Shown one piece after another: positions 61,005 through 64,000 of a DNA stretch of 64,000 nucleotides; position 1 is the first letter of the stretch; each line of letters starts with the position of its first letter. The DNA lies in the NCBI RefSeq assembly GCF_012163145.1, contig NZ_JAAVTX010000004.1, forward strand, positions 248,001 through 312,000, given 5' to 3'. Position numbers and translations under genes: made by a program. The DNA comes from Falsiroseomonas frigidaquae. Its GTDB lineage: Bacteria; Pseudomonadota; Alphaproteobacteria; Acetobacterales; Acetobacteraceae. The notes beneath the pieces were generated by a model. That model saw only the letters and a list, made by a program, of their open reading frames with translations, made no database searches and was not told the DNA's origin.

Positions 61005-63806
61005 CTAACTGGCCTTCCGCGCGGCCGGCTTCTTCGCCGCCGTCGCAGCCTTCGGCTTGGCCGCCGCCTTGGCCGGCGCCTTCTTCGCCGGGGCCTTCTT
61101 CACCGGCGCCTTCTTCACCGGCGCCTTGCCGTCCGCCGCCGTCTTCGGCGCCGCCTTCTTCGTCGGCGCCTTCTTCGGGGCTTCGGCGTCCGCGTCCGCC
61201 TTTGCCGCAGCCTTCTTCGCCGGGGCCTTCTTGGCGCCCTTCTTGCCCTTGTTCAGCGGCGGCAGCTCCTTGCCCTTCTCGGCCAGCAGCTTCACCGCCT
61301 CATCCAAGGTCACCGTGTCGAAATCCATGGTCTTCGGCATGGAGGCGACGCGGCTGCCATGCATGACGAAGGGCCCGAAGCGCCCGCGCCGCACATCGAC
61401 ATTGCCGCCCGAGGGATGGTCCCCCAGCGCCCGCCCGCGCGGCTTCACATCAGCCAGCAGCGCCATGGCGCGGTTCAGGCCGATGACCAGCACGTCGTCA
61501 TCCGGGTCCAGCGACTTGAACAACTGCCCCATCTTCACATAGGGGCCGAAGCGGCCGATCGCGGCGACGATCTCCTCCGCCGTCTCCGGATGCACGCCGA
61601 CGATGCGCGGCAGCGACAGCAGGGCCAGCGCGCGGTCCAGCGTCAGGCTGTCCGGGTCCATGCCCTTGGCCAGGCTGGCGCGGCGCGGCTTCACCTTCTT
61701 GCCCTTCTCGTCGAGGGTTTCCTCGCCGAGCTGGACGTAAAGCCCATAGGGGCCGCGACGCAGGCTGATGTTCTTGCCGCTCGCCGGATCGACGCCCAGC
61801 TCGCGCTGACCCTCGTTGAAGCCCGCCGCCCCCTCGGCCTCCGACCCCGGCGCCACCAGCGGGCGGGTGTAGCGGCACTCGGGATAATTCGAGCAGCCGA
61901 TGAAGGCCCCGGTCCGACCCAGCCGCAGGCCGAGCCTGCCGCCGGAACAGGCCGGGCAGCCGCGCGGGTCCACGCCATCGGACCGCGCGGGGAAGAAATG
62001 CGGGCCGAGATCCTCGTCCAGCGCATCGATCACGTCGCTGATCGTCAGCTCGCTGGTGGCGGAGATGGCCTTGGAGAATTCCTCCCAGAAGGCGCGCATC
62101 ACCGCGCGCCAGTCGGCCCGGCCGCCGGAGATGTCGTCGAGCTTCTCCTCCAGCCCCGCAGTGAAGCCGGTATCCACGTAGCGTTCGAAGAAGGCCATCA
62201 GGAAGGCCGTCACCAGCCGCCCGCGGTCCTCCGGCACGAAGCGCCGCTTCTCCAATTTCACATAGTCCCGGTCCTGCAGCACCTGCAGGATCGAGGCGTA
62301 GGTGGAAGGCCGGCCGATGCCGAGTTCCTCCAGCCGCTTCACCAGGGTCGCCTCGGAGAATCGCGGCGGCGGCTGGGTGAAGTGCTGGTTGGCGGCGATG
62401 GCGCCGGTCTTCACCGCATCCTTCTCCCGCATCGGCGGCAGCGTCTTGCTCTCGTCGTCGGGCTCGGGCCCGGCGGTGGCGATGCCGGCGCGCGCATCCG
62501 CGGCGCGGTCGTCCTCATCCTCGCGGTAAAGCCGCAGGAACCCGTCGAAGGCGATGACGGAGCCGGTGGCGCGCAGCTTCGTGCGGCCGGATGGCTCCAC
62601 CAGCTCCACCGCCGTCTGGTCGATCTCGGCCGACTGCATCTGGCTGGCGACGGCGCGCTTCCAGATCAGCTCATACAGCTTGCGCTGCCGGTCATCGAGG
62701 AAGCGGGCCACCTGTTCGGGGGTGCGGGAGACGTCGGTCGGCCGGATCGCTTCGTGGGCTTCCTGCGCGTTCTTCGCCTTCGAGGAATATTCGCGCGGCG
62801 CGCCCGGCACGTAGTCGGCGCCGAAGGCTTCCTTCACATGGTCGCGGATGGCGAACATCGCCTCGCGGGCCATCTGCACGCCATCGGTTCGCATATAGGT
62901 GATGAGGCCGACGCTCTCGCCGCCGATATCGGTGCCTTCATAAAGCTGCTGCGCCACCCGCATCGCCGCCTGCGCGCCCATGCCAAGCTTGCGCGACGCC
63001 TCCATCTGGAGCGTCGAGGTGGTGAAGGGCGGCGGCGGGTTGCGCTTGGTCCGGCGCTTCTCGACCGAGGCAACGCTGAACTTGCCTGCCTCGACCGCCG
63101 CCTTGGCGGCCATCGCCGAGGCTTCGTTCGGCAGGTCGAACTGGTCGAGCTTCTTTCCCTCGTGATGCGTCAGGCGAGCCGAGAAGGGCGCGCCGGAGGG
63201 CGTCGCGAAGCGGCCCTCGACCGTCCAGTACTCACGGGCCCGGAACGCCTCGATCTCGGCTTCGCGCTCGCAGATCAGCCGCAGCGCGACGGATTGCACG
63301 CGGCCGGCGGACCGGCTGCCGGGCAGCTTGCGCCACAGCACCGGGGACAGGTTGAAGCCCACCAGGTAGTCCAGCGCGCGGCGCGCCAGGTAGGCGTCGA
63401 TCAGCGGCACATCCAGGTCGCGCGGATGCGCCACGGCATATTGCACGGCCCGCTTGGTGATCTCGTTGAAGGTGATGCGGTGCACCTCGACGCCCTTCAG
63501 GACGCCGCGGCGGGCCAGCATGTCCTTCACATGCCAGGAAATCGCCTCCCCTTCCCGATCCGGGTCGGTGGCGAGGAACAGGCGGCGGGCGCCCTTCAGC
63601 GACTTGGCGATGGCGGTGATCTGCCGGTCGCCCCGCTCATCCGCCTCCCAATCCATGGCGAAATCCTCGTCCGGCCGGACGCTGCCATCCTTGGCCGGCA
63701 GGTCGCGGACATGGCCGAAGGAGGCGAGGACCGTGAAGTCGCCACCGAGGTATTTGTTGATGGTCTTGGCCTTTGCGGGGCTTTCGACCACGACGACATC
63801 AGGCAT
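61005..63806 (-). CDS. topA: DNA topoisomerase I
   Basis: A 933-residue type IA topoisomerase that relaxes negative supercoils. TOPRIM motif Glu8 (VVVESPAKAKTINKYL) and DPDREGE at 81-87, and the nucleophile Tyr304 in GLITYMRTDG. A zinc-ribbon repeat follows (CPACSGGRLGLRLGRTGAFIGCSNYPEC), then C-terminal DNA-binding repeats. The last 70 residues are almost only Lys, Ala and Pro (KKAPAKKAAAK), typical of GC-rich alphaproteobacteria, with 18-bp DNA-level repeats. rnr follows. Confidence 0.97.
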   Translation of the reverse strand: MPDVVVVESPAKAKTINKYLGGDFTVLASFGHVRDLPAKDGSVRPDEDFAMDWEADERGDRQITAIAKSLKGARRLFLATDPDREGEAISWHVKDMLARRGVLKGVEVHRITFNEITKRAVQYAVAHPRDLDVPLIDAYLARRALDYLVGFNLSPVLWRKLPGSRSAGRVQSVALRLICEREAEIEAFRAREYWTVEGRFATPSGAPFSARLTHHEGKKLDQFDLPNEASAMAAKAAVEAGKFSVASVEKRRTKRNPPPPFTTSTLQMEASRKLGMGAQAAMRVAQQLYEGTDIGGESVGLITYMRTDGVQMAREAMFAIRDHVKEAFGADYVPGAPREYSSKAKNAQEAHEAIRPTDVSRTPEQVARFLDDRQRKLYELIWKRAVASQMQSAEIDQTAVELVEPSGRTKLRATGSVIAFDGFLRLYREDEDDRAADARAGIATAGPEPDDESKTLPPMREKDAVKTGAIAANQHFTQPPPRFSEATLVKRLEELGIGRPSTYASILQVLQDRDYVKLEKRRFVPEDRGRLVTAFLMAFFERYVDTGFTAGLEEKLDDISGGRADWRAVMRAFWEEFSKAISATSELTISDVIDALDEDLGPHFFPARSDGVDPRGCPACSGGRLGLRLGRTGAFIGCSNYPECRYTRPLVAPGSEAEGAAGFNEGQRELGVDPASGKNISLRRGPYGLYVQLGEETLDEKGKKVKPRRASLAKGMDPDSLTLDRALALLSLPRIVGVHPETAEEIVAAIGRFGPYVKMGQLFKSLDPDDDVLVIGLNRAMALLADVKPRGRALGDHPSGGNVDVRRGRFGPFVMHGSRVASMPKTMDFDTVTLDEAVKLLAEKGKELPPLNKGKKGAKKAPAKKAAAKADADAEAPKKAPTKKAAPKTAADGKAPVKKAPVKKAPAKKAPAKAAAKPKAATAAKKPAARKAS

Positions 63807-63856
63807 TTTGATCTATTCGCCTTCGCGCGCTTGTCCCGCCTCGATCGCCCGAACGG

Positions 63857-64000
63857 TCAGGTCACTGACCGCACGACCCGGTTGCCAGGCAGGCACTCAA
63901 CCAGCCCTGACAACTCCAGGTCGAGCAGGATCGCCTGGACGGATGGCGCAGATAGCTGGCAGCGGCGAACCAGATCGTCAACGGCGACCGGTACCGATCC
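63857..64000 (-). CDS. dprA: DprA C-terminal winged helix, partial
   Basis: The last 47 codons of a gene cut by the window edge. PVAVDDLVRRCQLSAPSVQ followed by ILLDLELSGLVECLPGNRVV is the C-terminal winged-helix domain of DprA/Smf, which protects incoming single-stranded DNA and loads RecA. The position directly upstream of topA is a common dprA-topA order. The Rossmann-fold core lies outside the window. Confidence 0.85.
   Translation of the reverse strand, partial: GSVPVAVDDLVRRCQLSAPSVQAILLDLELSGLVECLPGNRVVRSVT

Noticed and set aside
61017-61230. KKAPAKKAAAK repeats in topA considered as a special element
   Set aside because: Lys/Ala-rich tails are a common feature of TopA in GC-rich bacteria.

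Overview
The window looks like a chromosomal segment of a high-GC alphaproteobacterium, most likely an Acetobacteraceae member of the Roseomonas type. This is inferred from the very high GC, the abundance of Bug/TctC-type solute receptors, a UPF0262 gene, and an NdvA-type glucan exporter. No rRNA, tRNA, insertion sequence, prophage or CRISPR array was seen. About 56 protein genes are supported, and most of the sequence is coding.
Layout. 0.1-3.4 kb: a tripartite tricarboxylate transporter operon (tctC-B-A). 3.5-6.6 kb: an SDR, a DUF1003 protein with a tiny coupled membrane peptide, and a Na+/H+ antiporter. 6.6-11.4 kb: a 1,582-residue DUF4011-helicase-nuclease protein, a candidate one-gene antiviral system, carrying a ten-copy 24-bp repeat just before its Walker A motif. 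11.4-18.3 kb: a TAXI receptor, a peptidoglycan-binding lipoprotein, a TRAP transporter with two receptors, and a lone HicA-like gene. 18.3-24.5 kb: a peptide-type receptor coupled to a CBS gene, an NdvA-like exporter, and two orphan Bug receptors. 24.5-33.5 kb: a GH5/Calx-beta/CBM2 glycanase, M81, zinc and M20 peptidases, two hydantoin-racemase paralogues and a TauD-like protein. 33.7-37.1 kb: DUF983, UPF0262, an Acg-type nitroreductase, mtnA and a small membrane protein. 37.3-39.5 kb: an amino-acid ABC importer without its ATPase. 39.5-41.5 kb: a Ser/Thr kinase with a haem-motif HAMP sensor. 41.6-47.8 kb: a pim-like operon for CoA activation and beta-oxidation. 47.9-51 kb: an NMO/NPD enzyme, a host-attachment family protein and a second peptide-type receptor. 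51-55.7 kb: gatC-gatA-gatB with two extra, more AT-rich genes coupled into it, one a putative PD-(D/E)xK nuclease. 55.8-64 kb: ruvX, pyrB, an S41 protease, rnr, topA and the end of dprA.
How the genes work together. Nine periplasmic receptors (three Bug, two DctP, one TAXI, two family 5, one family 3) serve only three sets of permeases, so scavenging of organic acids, peptides and amino acids dominates the accessory content. The pim-like operon would degrade dicarboxylates or fatty acids that such transporters import. Housekeeping functions are clustered at the right end.
Most notable: the repeat-bearing DUF4011 helicase; the two foreign-looking genes woven into the gat operon; a racemase paralogue lacking both catalytic cysteines next to a TauD-like protein lacking its distal iron ligand; a perfect hairpin that would hide the ribosome binding site of the CBS gene; and a recurrent pattern of 20-27 bp tandem duplications, several of them at gene ends.
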